From Liriodendron chinense (Eukaryota; Streptophyta; Magnoliopsida; Magnoliales; Magnoliaceae), in NCBI GenBank assembly GCA_003013855.2, contig ML058408.1, positions 5,829,001 through 5,893,000 of the forward strand: 64,000 nt of DNA, written 5' to 3'. Below the pieces are notes generated by a model. That model was not told the origin of the DNA. It was given only the letters and a program-made list of their open reading frames with translations, and made no database searches. Both the position numbers and the translations under genes were made by a program. Positions within the stretch are counted from its first letter, which is position 1. The number at the start of each line of letters is the position of its first letter. Positions 22,930-33,455 of the stretch are shown one piece after another.

Positions 22930-25365
22930 TAACATGCAAGTCTCTTTGCCTATGCCTTCGGTTGATGCTCCACCTGTTATTTCTGCAACGGCACCTAAGC
23001 AGATACTTACCTATGTCCGCCAGAAGTCGAGGCCACCACCTTCACCACCAATAGTTTCTCTTCCTACCTCAGGTAACTCCCTCAATCCTATTTCTCCATC
23101 ATCACTTGTGGCATCTTGCACTCGTAGTCATCGTCCAACCTTGCATCCTATCTCTAATTTTCTTTCTTATGTCACTATGTCTCCATCATATCATGCTTTC
23201 CTAGCTGCTATTTCTTCTTTTTCTATTCCTAAGTCTGTTCTTAAGGCTATCACAGTTCTTGAGTGAAAGCATGCAATGGAGACCGAAATGGTTGTGTTGG
23301 ATAAGAATGGCACCTAGGACCTTGTCCCCCTTACCAGTGGGAAAGCATATCGTTGGATGCAAATCAGTGTACTCTATAAAGTATCGGGCGGATGGTTCAA
23401 TTGAAACGTACAAGGCTCGCCTAGTTGCTAAGGGTTACACTCAAAACTATGACGTGGATTATATTAAGACATTCTCTCCCGTTGCCAAGTTAAATTATGT
23501 TCGTCTAATTATTTCCTTGGCGGCAAATCTCTCCTAAACGTTATTTCAGCTAGACGTCAAGAATGCCTTTCTTCATGGTGATCTTACTGAAGAAGTGTAT
23601 ACGGATCTTCCACCTGGTTTTCAGCTTAAGGGGGAGATAGGGAAAGTGTGTAAGCTGAAAAAGGCCCTCTATGGCCTTAAGCAATCTCTAAGAGCGTGGT
23701 GTGCACCGTTTAGTACTGCAATTCTCTCGTTTGGATTCAAGCGATGTCAGTCAGATCACACTATGTTTATTCATACTCGGCCAGAGGGTCGCACCATCAT
23801 ACTCATGTATGTGGATGATATTGTCATCACTGGGGATGACTTGAAATTTATTAAACATACCAAGCAGATGTTGGGCAAAGAGTTTGACAATTAAGGATTT
23901 TGGTCCCCTTCAATACTTCTTAGGGATTGAAGTTGCTTGTTCGTTCAAGGGCATCTTCATATCTCAAAGGAGGTACACTCTTAGTCTACCGAGTGAGATT
24001 GGCAAACTTGGAGCCCATCCTACTTCATCTCCAATGGATCAGAAGCACTCATTACATGCATCTGAAGGTGAGATTCTGACTGATCTGGGTATGTACCAGA
24101 GGTTGGTTGGCAAGTTGATTTATTTAACTATCACAAGCAGTGTTTTAAATAGCTACGCTATGTAGCGTGTAGCTTAGCCTTAACGCTACGTAGCTCAAGA
24201 AAATAGCTTAAGTCTCATGTAGCCTACGCTACATGATAATTTGCATACGTGACCCGCTACATAAACTAGGCTACACGCTACATGCCTTACATTGCAAGTT
24301 ATTTTTTATTACAACATTAAAATCAAATAATATTTTTGATGATTTGTTACATTTTTTTATTTTCAATATTTAATGCTTTTAGTAAAATGATATGAGTAAT
24401 AGTATTAAATTAGTTTTGTTGCTCTTTCTTTTTCCTTTATACTTAGTGATTACCCTTTTCTATTACTTTTAAGTCATGTTTGGTTGCACCAAAATATCAT
24501 GAAAATTTGTTGAATTTCATTATTAATCAGTCTAATTTGGTGAATATCATGGAATTAGTGCAACCAAGAACAACCTTAATTAAAAATCTAGAAGTAACAT
24601 GTAGCTTACGCTACACGCTATGTAGCTTATGCCTCACGCTTCAGAGGGGTGAACGCTACGCTACACGCTATTCGCTATTTAAAACACTGATCATAAGACC
24701 AGACATTACTCAAGCAGTTGGCATTGTCAGCAGATTCATGCATTCACCAAAGTCATCTCATCTAGACGTGGTGTATCGTATTCTGAGATATTTGAAGTCA
24801 TGTTCAGGACGTGGCATTCTCTATGTTAATCATGGACATGTTGATATTATTGGGTACTCTGATGCTGACTGGGTAGGTTGCCCAACATATAGAAAATCTA
24901 CCTCTGACTATTGTACATTCGTTGGAGGGTTACTTGGTGACTTGGAGAAGCAAAAAGCAGTTCGTAGTGTCTAGATCAAGTGCAAAAGAAGAATATTGGG
25001 CTATGGCCCATGGGGCATATGAAATTTTGTAGTTGAGATCCATAATGGTAGGACTTGGATTCTCCATTTCCTCTGCTAGCCCACTTTATTGTGACAATCA
25101 AGCTGCTATACATATTACCACTGATTCAATTCTCCATGAGAGGACCAAGCATATTGAGGTCGATATTCACTTCATTCGGGAGAAGATTTCTTCTAGCGTG
25201 TTGAGTACACCATTTGTCAAATTAACAGAACAACTAGCAGATATCTTTACAAATGCTCTCAGTTCTCCTATGCTACATGGTGTGTCTGCCAAGTTGGGTA
25301 TGACTGATATTCATACACCAAGGAGTGTTGGAATATTTTTCAATTATGTAGGGGTTTATCTGTAA
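22930..25365 (+). pseudogene. Copia reverse transcriptase and RNase H, split by a MITE
   Basis: RT begins with the ISNFLSYV segment (23150) and includes YKARLVAKGYTQ (23410), FQLDVKNAFLHGDL (23545), KKALYGLKQS (23660) and the active-site strand YVDD (23808-23819). Stops lie at 23264, 23535 and 23892. At 24130 the TIT-RPDIT coding sequence is interrupted by a 552-base MITE. It continues at 24698 with RPDITQAV, GYSDADWVG (RNase H, 24850), CDNQAAIHI (25090) and HFIREK (25170). The last frame runs into the LTR, ending at 25365. Confidence 0.87.
24138..24689. mobile_element. hAT-type MITE, copy B, in copia RT
   Basis: This 552-base element starts CAGTGTTTTAAATAGC and ends GCTATTTAAAACACTG, perfect inverted termini. 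It is flanked by ATCACAAG (24130-24137) and ATCATAAG (24690-24697), an 8-base duplication with one difference. It is the same family as 12329-12868, with the same CTACGCTA/TAGCGTGTAGC subterminal words. Taking it and one duplication out restores the copia codons for LTITRPDIT, which independently proves the boundaries. Confidence 0.93.
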
Positions 25366-25520
25366 ATATGCAAAGTAGGGGTCTTATGTGTAATTTTGTG
25401 TTTATTAGGATATTATTTGTAAATAAAGGAAACCTTACATATAAAAATATAATAAGACAGAATAGAGCTCCAACGTTTGTGAGCTCCAAAATTTCCCATC
25501 TCTCTCTCTCTACAATCTCT
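25326..25520 (+). repeat. 3' LTR of the copia element (right end uncertain)
   Basis: It starts TGTTGGAATATTTTTC after AAGGAG. It contains an AT-rich TATA-like zone (TTACATATAAAAATATA, 25434-25450) and a (CT)n tail near 25498-25512. The right end is not fixed because no second LTR or target duplication is available. Confidence 0.65.
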
Positions 25521-25535
25521 CTACGTTCTCTACAA

Positions 25536-26560
25536 AATCTTCAAGTACAACCTTCCTGTCTCCAACAAAAGCAAAGATGAAGTTCGGAATCGCGTTTCCT
25601 TTCCTCAACCGAATCCAGACCCTGGCCACTCCCATCTCCTCCCCAAGTTTCGTTTTCTGATCTATCTCCAGAATTTCTCCAAAGCAAGAGGCTGCGCAAC
25701 AAAGAAATCCTCGGACAACAACTCCAATGGGACTGCCCAAATCAAACACCTAGACATCTTCGTATCCGAAGATAAAGTACTCCTCCCACCTATGAATCCC
25801 GAGGACTGGTTCATCCCTGTGCAAGGCTCCTGCCATCAACAAGAAGTCGAGATTGGTCCCCAGGCAAACATGGATCCAGAAATCATTGTAGTTAATGGGT
25901 TTAATGACGTACATCTCAAAGGTCAACCTGCAGCGCTCGTCCAACCACCTCCTAACTTGTGTGATTGACACTCCTTTAGTAACTGCAACCATCGAGTGCC
26001 GCAAAGCTTCCCAAGATCGGTTAAAAGCATCATCATTAAAACGCACCACTGCACCAACCGTTTTCGTCTTAGCCACCCTTTCAATCACTACGTTTGGAGG
26101 TCCTCCTATGTTATCATTCCCTCTATCTTATTGTGTAGATGCCTCTCCACCAGCCACGACCTCCTTGTAGGAGATACCCGCTTTGTCAACGACCTTCCGC
26201 CCCATCGCAGCAACCGGAAGGTCACTTTTCCTCCCACTTGTCGGATGACTCGATTGAATCTTCGAAGTAAAGGTCCCATTTTCCTGGTATTTAAGCTCTG
26301 GTTCAAACCTAGCTCGTTGCACTAGGAGACGCAGCTGGACCGCCCAACTCAACTCATCCTCTAAAGCTCATTCGCACGAAGGCGAACCCCCGTGAAGCCG
26401 CAGTGTTCTTATCCTTACACAGTACCACATCCATAATCGCTCCTACTCGCCCGAAAACTCTCAAGAGTTGATCGGCATCCAACCCTCCGAGAACCCCTGA
26501 ACAAATACTGTAGGATATTCCGATGTCTGGTTTGGCCTTTCCCTTCTCCATCTCCGGCTT
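25536..26560 (-). pseudogene. L1 LINE ORF1 with RRM
   Basis: Reading the minus strand from 26551 gives MEKGKAKPDIGISYSI, then LRVFGRVGAIMDVVLCKDKN and RGFAFVRM, an RNA-recognition motif with a clear RNP1 box. After a linker and a stop follow VGAVVRFNDDAF, LDERCRLTFEMYVI and IHRWEEYFIFGYEDV (to 25750), the DUF4283-like part, then WIRLRKGN. ORF1 binds LINE RNA. The copia element cuts it off at the low-coordinate side. Stops at 25747 and near 26100-26350 make it inactive. Confidence 0.75.
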
Positions 26561-28060
26561 TTTGCACGCTACCCTGGTCCATCCATCTCCATTAGCCTCT
26601 TCCGATGCTTCATTTTCATCTTCGCTGGCACCCCTCCCTTTGAGACTGGTTTCCGATTGTGTTTCAGTCCCGAATCATGTTTCTGGATTGGTGATCTCAA
26701 CTCGGTTGTGTTTCACCTTCTCCTTCCGTTGCTCGACTTCCTTAAAATGGGCCATTCTCAGCCGAAAGTTAACACCTCAAATGTCTTGGATAGTTGTACA
26801 TAGTCGCAAGTAAAGATTCCACCCAACCAAGGAACAAGAACTCTTCTAAGAACGGAGAGACTGTATGGTTTTCTAGACAATGGAAGAAAACCATTGTTGT
26901 TGGCGAGCCATTGCCAAACGGCCATTCAAACACCCTCCTCTCAATCTACAATGGTATTAGAGCCTAGGACGAGCAATGCTCTGCTGCCGCTCGACCTCAC
27001 GCCCACCACGATCGGGCCTCCCACTGGCAATTACATCGCATGCTGACACCACCAAACGTCGCTGATGAACTCGTCAGGGCCGGAAACCTCATGAGGAAAT
27101 CGGGGCCAAAAGCCCCACCCGAACAAAGCGAAATTGTTGTCAGTTCTTTCGATTGAATCAGGCAAAACCCTTTCCTTTTTTTTATCAAATCGGGCCCCAA
27201 TCCCTCAAACAATTTACTCTTGCCTGACGTTGAAACCCTTGTCATCCGATCATCTCGCACAAATACCTGTCGTCGTTGCCAAAAGGGCCGATTGTAAATC
27301 TCGCACGAATCTTCTTTTGAATCTCTTTTTTCTTCAGATTGCCATCCACGAAAAATCATGACGAGAAAACCCTCGAATTGCCAAAACAACGCCACCCCCA
27401 ATCCCACCTAACATCTCCAGAGTCTATTTTGAACAAACCTCGAAAAATTGCACAACCTAGCATAGATGGTTCATGATTTGGACTACGTATACTAAGAAAA
27501 ACTCATTGAGGGACGATCCACACCATGCAAACCACACCAACTCGTAGACCTCAAACTACTGCCACTAGCAACTTTCCCTTTTCTTTTTGGTTGGGTTTGA
27601 AGAAGTATAGCAACTTTACCCTTTTCTTTATACTAGGGTCTTTCTTCATCGCCACCTCACAAGATTGGGTTGCCTGTGATCATGGGGTATCAATGATGGG
27701 AACAACAATCACGGGAGCGTTTGCAACAGTGATGGTGAAGAAGGCCGGAAATGCAATGACAACAATAACAAACCAACTGGCAACATGGATGAAGACAATG
27801 ACAATAGTTAGTAACAATGACAATAACAGTGACAATAGGCAATGATGATGATGATGATGATGATGACGACGACGATGACGACGACGATGACAATGGTGGT
27901 GATGAGATTAGGAAAACAAGTTCTACGCTGATTGTAGCTCTATTTGGATGAATGATGTTGATGCCAATGGAGAAGATGGGACAATGTAGGGCATGAAAGA
28001 GGCGAGGCAGGGAGTGGATCAAGTTGTCAGCTTTCATACCATGTAGTGGTTTATGAGTAG
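26561..28060. other. Probable LINE 5' region and anonymous DNA with a GAT repeat
   Basis: 26561-27000 is Ser/Pro-rich in several frames and may be the 5' part of the minus-strand LINE. From 27000 to 27840 I recognise no gene. A trinucleotide tract of GAT/GAC units lies at 27842-27897 and creates a long Ser run in one minus frame, which is not a gene. Confidence 0.4.
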
Positions 28061-28628
28061 ACGAGGAAAAAGAAGGGAGAAAATGAGAAGAAGAGAGGAG
28101 GGAAGAAGGGAGGAAGAAGATGTTTAGTGGCTAGTCAATCCAATTGGAGAGGAGAGAACACTAATGCCCTTAAGACTACAAATATTACAAGAAAAACATT
28201 GTTCTAAAGTCATAAAAACAAATGATGGTAGGACATCTAAATGATGTTATGAAAATAGGAAAGAAGGTTACCCTAAGTTTCCTCCTTTAAAAGGGAAAGT
28301 AGGGTGGATGCAACCTAGCCTTCACTCCTCTCCCTCAAGGTCATGAAAAACCATGTTGGCAAAATACCAACACAACAATCTGGAAGCCGAGAATAGACTG
28401 ATAATGTCCTACTAAGCTAACTAGAAGTAAATCTTAAATGAATCATTAGGAAGATAAATTTCAAGAATAATCATAAGAAAGGGTAAGCTATATATGTAGG
28501 CCAACAAGAAGAAAATCCATATTCAACAGGCAAAAGTAGACATGAGAAATATAATGAGCTGGCTTTCACAAATGAAAATTTAAGCAAACTTAGTGTACTT
28601 TTTTATTCAATGGGATAAGATTTCTTAC
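28061..28628. other. Presumed intron of the cyclase gene, with a copy of the GAAGAAGAG/AATCCAATTG repeat
   Basis: 28080-28200 matches the repeat of 11700-12110 (GAAGAAGAGAGGA, CAATCCAATTGGAGAG, ATGCCCTTAAGA). The rest is AT-rich and without frames, as expected of the intron that follows the donor at 28624-28628 on the minus strand. No terminal exon of the gene was found here. Confidence 0.45.
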
Positions 28629-28699
28629 TCTACTTTTGAGGAAAACCAGATGAGCAGGAATCAAATCAACCCATGCTGCAACAGATAAGTAATCAACTC
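28629..28699 (-). CDS. Exon of a cyclase-family (kynurenine formamidase-like) gene
   Basis: On the minus strand an acceptor (TTACTTGTAG) precedes 71 bases that read (G)VDYLSVAAWVDLIPAHLV followed by FLKSR, and a donor GTAAGA follows (28623-28628). The peptide fits the C-terminal half of plant cyclase-family proteins (PF04199 fold, Arabidopsis CYCLASE1-3 relatives), which are metal-dependent hydrolase-like proteins usually carrying a signal peptide. The first codon is split: the final G of the upstream exon (43466-43563) plus GA gives Gly, as the family expects (LVG-VDYLS). There are no stops and both splice sites are canonical. The terminal exon, expected to carry a IxLVEGLKL-like sequence, was not found in 1-28628. 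Identification is from memory of the family, not a search. Confidence 0.82.
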
Positions 28700-28705
28700 C
28701 TACAA

Positions 28706-29262
28706 GTAAATGAATAATAACATTAGAGGAAACATAGGGATTAATTAATCTGCAGACAAGAAAAGCATAATTAGACTACAGCATAATGGAATGCATCAAA
28801 GCAGCTAGTAAAAGAAAGATGACTATCTCTGCAAGGACCTACAAGATGTAAAACCAATTTTCTATGAAATGCAAAGTAAATGAGCCATCATTATCATTTT
28901 CAGGTGTTTGCTCAAACAGGAATTATGGCTCGCAAATTGAGAGTCAAATACACTTATAAGTAGGTAAAGTAAATTGTAATCATTACATTTTCACATTATA
29001 AAACTACAATTTTTACAGTGATTTGTGGGTGAAACAAACAATGTAGCAAAATCATCATTACATTCAAATGTAAGTGATCAGACCACACAATTACAAGAGT
29101 AAAAAACCATTGCCCATTTACAGCCATTTACCGTTGTAATTGGAAAACCAAACAGGCCCTAAATGTAGATAAGAAACCATCTCTTTGACTGCATTATGTA
29201 CATGATAAATATCTTAGATCATCAATTAATAGAATCAATAGAGTCAATATGCAAAGGTTTGG
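28706..29262. other. Unassigned intron DNA with a possible Tourist-like terminus
   Basis: No frames are seen. At 29138-29159 the sequence AACCAAACAGGCCC followed by TAA is the reverse complement of a GGGCCTGTTTGGTT terminus with a TTA-type duplication. I find no matching left terminus, so a complete MITE is not claimed. Confidence 0.35.
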
Positions 29263-29270
29263 GTACTTGC

Positions 29271-30071
29271 CAAGGTGTTCCGTATCAATAAGGCCGTAAA
29301 GGCCAATACATATAGGTAACAATTGTGACCGTTACACGATACGGGGATGAAACAAGGCAGTTGGTTTTTTGGGACCGTATCGGCCACGGGGAATACGTAT
29401 AGGTAACAATCGTGACCATTACATGATACAGGGATGAAACAAGGCAGTTGGTTTTTTGGGACCATATCGGCTATTACGAGGCATAACAACCGTTACCCCC
29501 GTAATGGTAAAAAAACGACCACTTTTTTTCTATTTAAATCCATTTTTCTCCTCTTTTCATTCCAAAAACTTTCCTACATTATTCTACAACAGATTTCAGC
29601 CACTTTTACTATAGTTTTTAGGATTAAAACCATAGATTGAAGTGATTTTGGTGAATAGAAGCTCCAAGGGCCATTTTTTTCAAAAAATCGAAAAAAGTGA
29701 TATTTATGCCTTTTTTTCGATTTCTAGTTCCAATGCTTGATTGTGATGTGTAAATATTAGTGACACATAACCATGTTTATAAATTCACTAAACAACCAGA
29801 TACAACACTCTTACCAAAGAGTGGACCGTTATGCCATAAAAATATTCAAAACCAAAAAAAAAAAATGAATACGTATTTAGAATATTTACATTATCTTGGA
29901 TTTTCTACATATTTTTCCTGAATTTTTCGAGCAAAAAAAATATATGAACCGTTACAGGAGTCGTAACGGTCATTACACCCCCGTATCGACCGTTATGCCC
30001 CCGTCGGCTGATAATGGTATTGGTAACAATGGTGACTATTATGGCCATCGTTACCGATATGGAATACCATG
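29271..30071. mobile_element. hAT-like non-autonomous element, CAAGGTGT/CGTATCGG family, short copy
   Basis: It begins CAAGGTGTTCCGTATC and ends GATATGGAATACCATG, imperfect inverted ends. It is flanked by GTACTTGC (29263-29270) and GTACTTAC (30072-30079), an 8-base duplication with one difference. The interior is made of GTAACGGT/CCGTTAC and CGTATCGG words with no coding frame. An 87-base segment starting TATAGGTAAC is repeated in tandem (29311 and 29398). A longer relative lies at 33456-35299. Confidence 0.8.
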
Positions 30072-30589
30072 GTACTTACTAAACAGATGAATGATGCAGT
30101 CACTGAGAAAGTTTAAAGCAAGGATCCAAATATAGGATCAACCAATACAGTTTTGTCAAATCTATATAGGGGTTCTCATATCCGATACTAGGGTGGAATA
30201 GTCCGCTAAAAAACTGGGGGTTCTATCATTCCGTATTGGCTAATACACTTTTTTCACCTTTTTCATAAATTTTTCGTGTATTTTCTTCATTTCAAACATA
30301 GAGGAAGGCTTTGGAATTTGTTCAGGTACTAAGCTAAATAGATGAGTGCAATCACTGAGAGAGTTTAAAGCAAGGATCTAAGGCCAATACAACTGTGTCA
30401 TATCCGTATCGGAGTTCCAATATCCAATACTAGGGTGAAATAGGTCCCCTAAAAAACTAGGGGTCTTATCATTCCGTATTGGCTAATAAGCCCAATGTTT
30501 TCGGTATCAGTATTGATGGATATATTGCGCTCTTGCAATACAGAAACATTCGGGTATCGCATGGGAACGATAGTTTGGGAACCTCCTTG
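30072..30589. repeat. Imperfect direct duplication in intron DNA
   Basis: The block from about 30072 (GTACTTACTAAACAGATGA) to 30250 recurs at about 30325 to 30500 (GTACTAAGCTAAATAGATGA), including GTTTAAAGCAAGGATC and CATTCCGTATTGGCTAATA. Both are diverged. Nothing coding is seen. The words CCGTATTGG suggest a relative of the neighbouring hAT-like family. Confidence 0.65.
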
Positions 30590-31355
30590 TAGACGTTTTC
30601 TGCGCGATGAGTAAGTGGAAGAATACACTGCCATTCTGGAATGCATTCATTTATGTGCCCCTAGAAAAGTCGAGGTGGACAATTGGAAAGTTGATCCATC
30701 GAGCCGGTTCTCAGTTAAGTCTTTTTTTTTGCTTTTTGGGAAGTCCCGCGTATACCGTTGAGGGGTATACTAAATTTATTTGGGCATATCTTATGCCTCC
30801 AAAGATAGCAGTGTTTGGGTGGCTGGTGGAAGGAAGAGAGTCCTCACAATTGACAACCTAAGAAAAAGGGCTATGATTATCCTGAATGTTTGTCACATGT
30901 GTATGATCGATGGAGAGTCTATTGATCATCTATATTTGCATTGCTCCTTTCTAAAGCCGATTTGGGCGAATATTTTAGGATAGTTTCAAATATGGTGGTC
31001 CATGCCGAATTCAGTTGGCTCTTACTTGGCTGCATGGCACGGTGTCAAGTTTCCTAATCCCAAAAGGTCTCTTTGGAGAATGTCGTCACTCGCTATTTGG
31101 TCGGCAGTTTAGGAGGAAAGAAACGATAGGTGCTTCAATAACTTCTAAAACTAGGCAGATAAAATTTATATGAGGGTCAGATTGTTGATGTATGAACGGG
31201 CAGTGTCCGCCCCCATATTGAAGGGATGTAATCTAGATTTCTTATTTGATTAGTTGGGTCGTTGTCTCGACGTCCCTGCCTATCTTTCCGTTCTCATTGT
31301 TTTTGGGTTCCTTTTTTTAATAAAAGTCATTATCTTTCAAAAAAAAAAAAAAAAA
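30590..31355 (+). pseudogene. 5'-truncated L1 LINE 3' end with poly(A)
   Basis: The + strand reads YTKFIWAYLMPPKIAVFGWL, then after a shift LTIDNLRKRAMI and CHMCMIDGESIDHLYLHCSF, the zf-RVT domain of L1 ORF2 with its Cys/His pattern. LAAWHGVKFPNPKRSLWRM and a 17-base A run (31339-31355) follow. RT is missing, as in most LINE copies. It lies inside the cyclase-gene intron in the opposite orientation to the gene. Confidence 0.8.
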
Positions 31356-31406
31356 CAAGGGGGTCTCCTAAACACATAAAGGGAATTCAATAATGTAAAA
31401 GGAACC

Positions 31407-31434
31407 CCCTCCCTCCCTCCCTCCCTCTCTCCCT
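31407..31434. repeat. (CCCT)n microsatellite
   Basis: A short run of CCCT units sits between the LINE poly(A) and the copia LTR. Confidence 0.85.
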
Positions 31435-31504
31435 CGATTTTTCTTTCTTCTCTTCTTTCCTACTCCTTCTTCGTCAGAGACAGCACTCTAGAGAGTAGTA
31501 TTGG

Positions 31505-31737
31505 TGTTAGTGTGTGTTAGTGTGTTAAGTGGCTCTTTTAGCTGTGGCTCTTTTAGCTCTTTTATTAGAAGTCATGTGCACCCTTTCTTCTTCTCGTACA
31601 GTGTACTATATGTTTTATTCTAATAAAACTTTGTGTGTGAGAGCATGTTGCTCTAACACAACATTTATCCAAACTCTCTTCTCCTCTCTCTCCTCTCCTC
31701 TTTTCTCCACGCCCAAATCATCATATCATCTTCTACT
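31505..31737 (+). repeat. 5' LTR of the second copia element
   Basis: It is a direct repeat of 38747-38987. The start is doubled (TGTTAGTGTG then TGTTAGTGTGTTAAG), so the true start is 31505 or 31515. It shows the TTTATTCTAATAAAACTTTG polyadenylation-like zone, and the primer site follows directly. Confidence 0.83.
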
Positions 31738-32270
31738 TGGTATCAGAGCCAACATCAAGCCAATTCCGTACCAAGAAAGTTGAGAGGCAACACATGAGCT
31801 TGCTGATGTCAAAAATTATACGGCTGACGTCAGCATTATATGGACGCATGAACCCCGTTTGAGCCGAAAGTTTAGGGGTTTGATACATCTTGATTTTAGA
31901 GGATTTGTCATGATTTTTTGGGAATGTTTGGGACCTCTATTGGTGATGTTTTGGCCGAAATGAAGATATTGAAAATCGGGCCCCCAATCAGATTTTCTTT
32001 TATTTTTTCTCAAATCGGTAAGCTTTTCTCCAGTTCCCTTCAAGATGGACCAATATCTCCCTCCCAAGCTATTCCTAGAGGAATTTTAGCTAGGATTGCC
32101 TTTCGAGTGAATTTTAACCCAAAATAGACCAGCGACCATACCGATTTTGGGTTTTTGCGTCAGATCTGACAAAGTTTTGTGGTATTTTGGAACATTGTTG
32201 GTTGTTTGGAGGTTGTTTCTCATTCCCTAGAAGGATTGGGTGAAAAAGAGTTGTTTGAAATGCTTTTTAC

Positions 32271-33455
32271 TTGGAACCCCCTCTTATGGAAGACAAAGGG
32301 CCCTCTTCTCTTGGTACAGGTTCTCTTGGATCAACCCCCCTTCAAATCACCTCCATTATGTTGAATGGTGACAACTATATCCAATGGGTACAATCCGTAA
32401 AAGTGTTCTTGGGAGCTCGTGAGAATTTGTCGTATATTTTGGATGATCCTCCAAGCTCTACAGATGCCTCCAATAAGTCTTGGACAAAGGAGAACTATCA
32501 AGTTATTGCATGGTTGTTGAATAGTATGAATTCTTCGATTAGCTACTAGGTGATGTTTTTATCATCTGCAAAAGGCATTTGGGATACACTTCATGATATG
32601 TTCTCCAAGTCTCAAAATTTCTACTAGGTATTTCAACTTATTCAAGAAATTGGCCGGTTACAACAAGATTCAAGATCATTAAAGGATTACTATTCAACAC
32701 TTTGAGGCATGTGGGATGAGCTGGATCTATATCAGCCTCTTCCTTCCAAATGTAAAGACGATCATGAACATGCACATAAGCAGCGGGATGACACTCGCAT
32801 CATGCAATTCCTAGCCGGGTTGAACTTCGATTATCTCCGTATTCGGGATCAGGTTGTTGTGCAGGATCCTCTTCCCTCTTTAACAACAGTCTATGCCATG
32901 TGCTAGCACACTACTGTCTCCGGTCTTCCTTCACATTCATTTGTGTCCCCTGAGCGTTCGGCGCACCTTGCTGCCGATCAGTCTTCTCTTCTTCCTAGCT
33001 TTCGGGCACCATCTTTGAGTTCGGGACGCACTTAGGTTATGGTGGTTGTGGTAGGGCCGCGAGGGAGATCGCAGTAGAGGCGGTCGTAATTTTCATGGTC
33101 ATGGTGGACGTAGACTAGGACATGATGGTTCTCGTATTTGTTCGAATTGCAGTGGAACTAATAACACTATTGATTACTGTTAGCAGTTCCACGGCCGTCC
33201 AAAATGTGCAGTTGTCTTTGTTGCTGCCACAACTGGTCCTGAGGAACATCCTTCCACAGCTGCCTCTATTGCAATTGAGCAGCCTTCTTCAGGGGAGTCT
33301 CTTATTAGTTATCGAGTTGCATATGATGCCCTAATGCGGCTTCATGTTCATGATGTTCCTGAGCCTTCTCACGCAGCTTCGGCTAGGTCAAGTACCACTC
33401 TACTTACGTCTTCCTCTCCTACCTCTTGGGTCAGACTCTAGAGCTTCCTCCCACA
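32271..33455 (+). pseudogene. Copia gag and start of protease
   Basis: The region reads MLNGDNYIQWVQSVKVFLGA and WLLNSMNSSISY, then after stops MWDELDLYQPLPSKC and RIMQFLAGLNFDYLRIRDQV. The zinc knuckle reads CSNCSGTNNTIDYC (33139-33180), with Asn where His is expected, so zinc binding is lost. The protease begins SPTSWV and, after a shift, DSRASSH where DSGASSH is the family motif: the Gly next to the catalytic Asp is Arg. The hAT-like element then interrupts the gene. Confidence 0.83.

Larger units (their letters stand above)
20160..25520 (+). mobile_element. Ty1/copia element with gag-pol remnant and only a 3' LTR
   Basis: Gag, protease, integrase, RT and RNase H follow in copia order (20527-25325). 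One LTR starts at 25326 (TGTTGGAATATTTTTC) after the purine tract AAGGAG and fades out near 25520. No 5' LTR is present. The pol frame is broken by stops and shifts, and a MITE sits in it at 24138-24689. LINE ORF1 sequence lies on both sides but in opposite orientations, so the element also marks a rearrangement or a junction of two LINEs. Confidence 0.85.

Noticed and set aside
27690..28037. Minus-strand frame with a long Ser run
   Set aside because: It is the translation of the GAT/GAC trinucleotide tract.
1..28628. Search for the last exon of the cyclase-family gene
   Set aside because: No minus-strand frame resembling the expected C-terminal end with an acceptor was found between the transposons; it is assumed to lie outside the window.
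29138..29159. Complete second Tourist-like MITE
   Set aside because: Only one terminus (reverse complement of GGGCCTGTTTGGTT next to TAA) is visible, with no matching left end.
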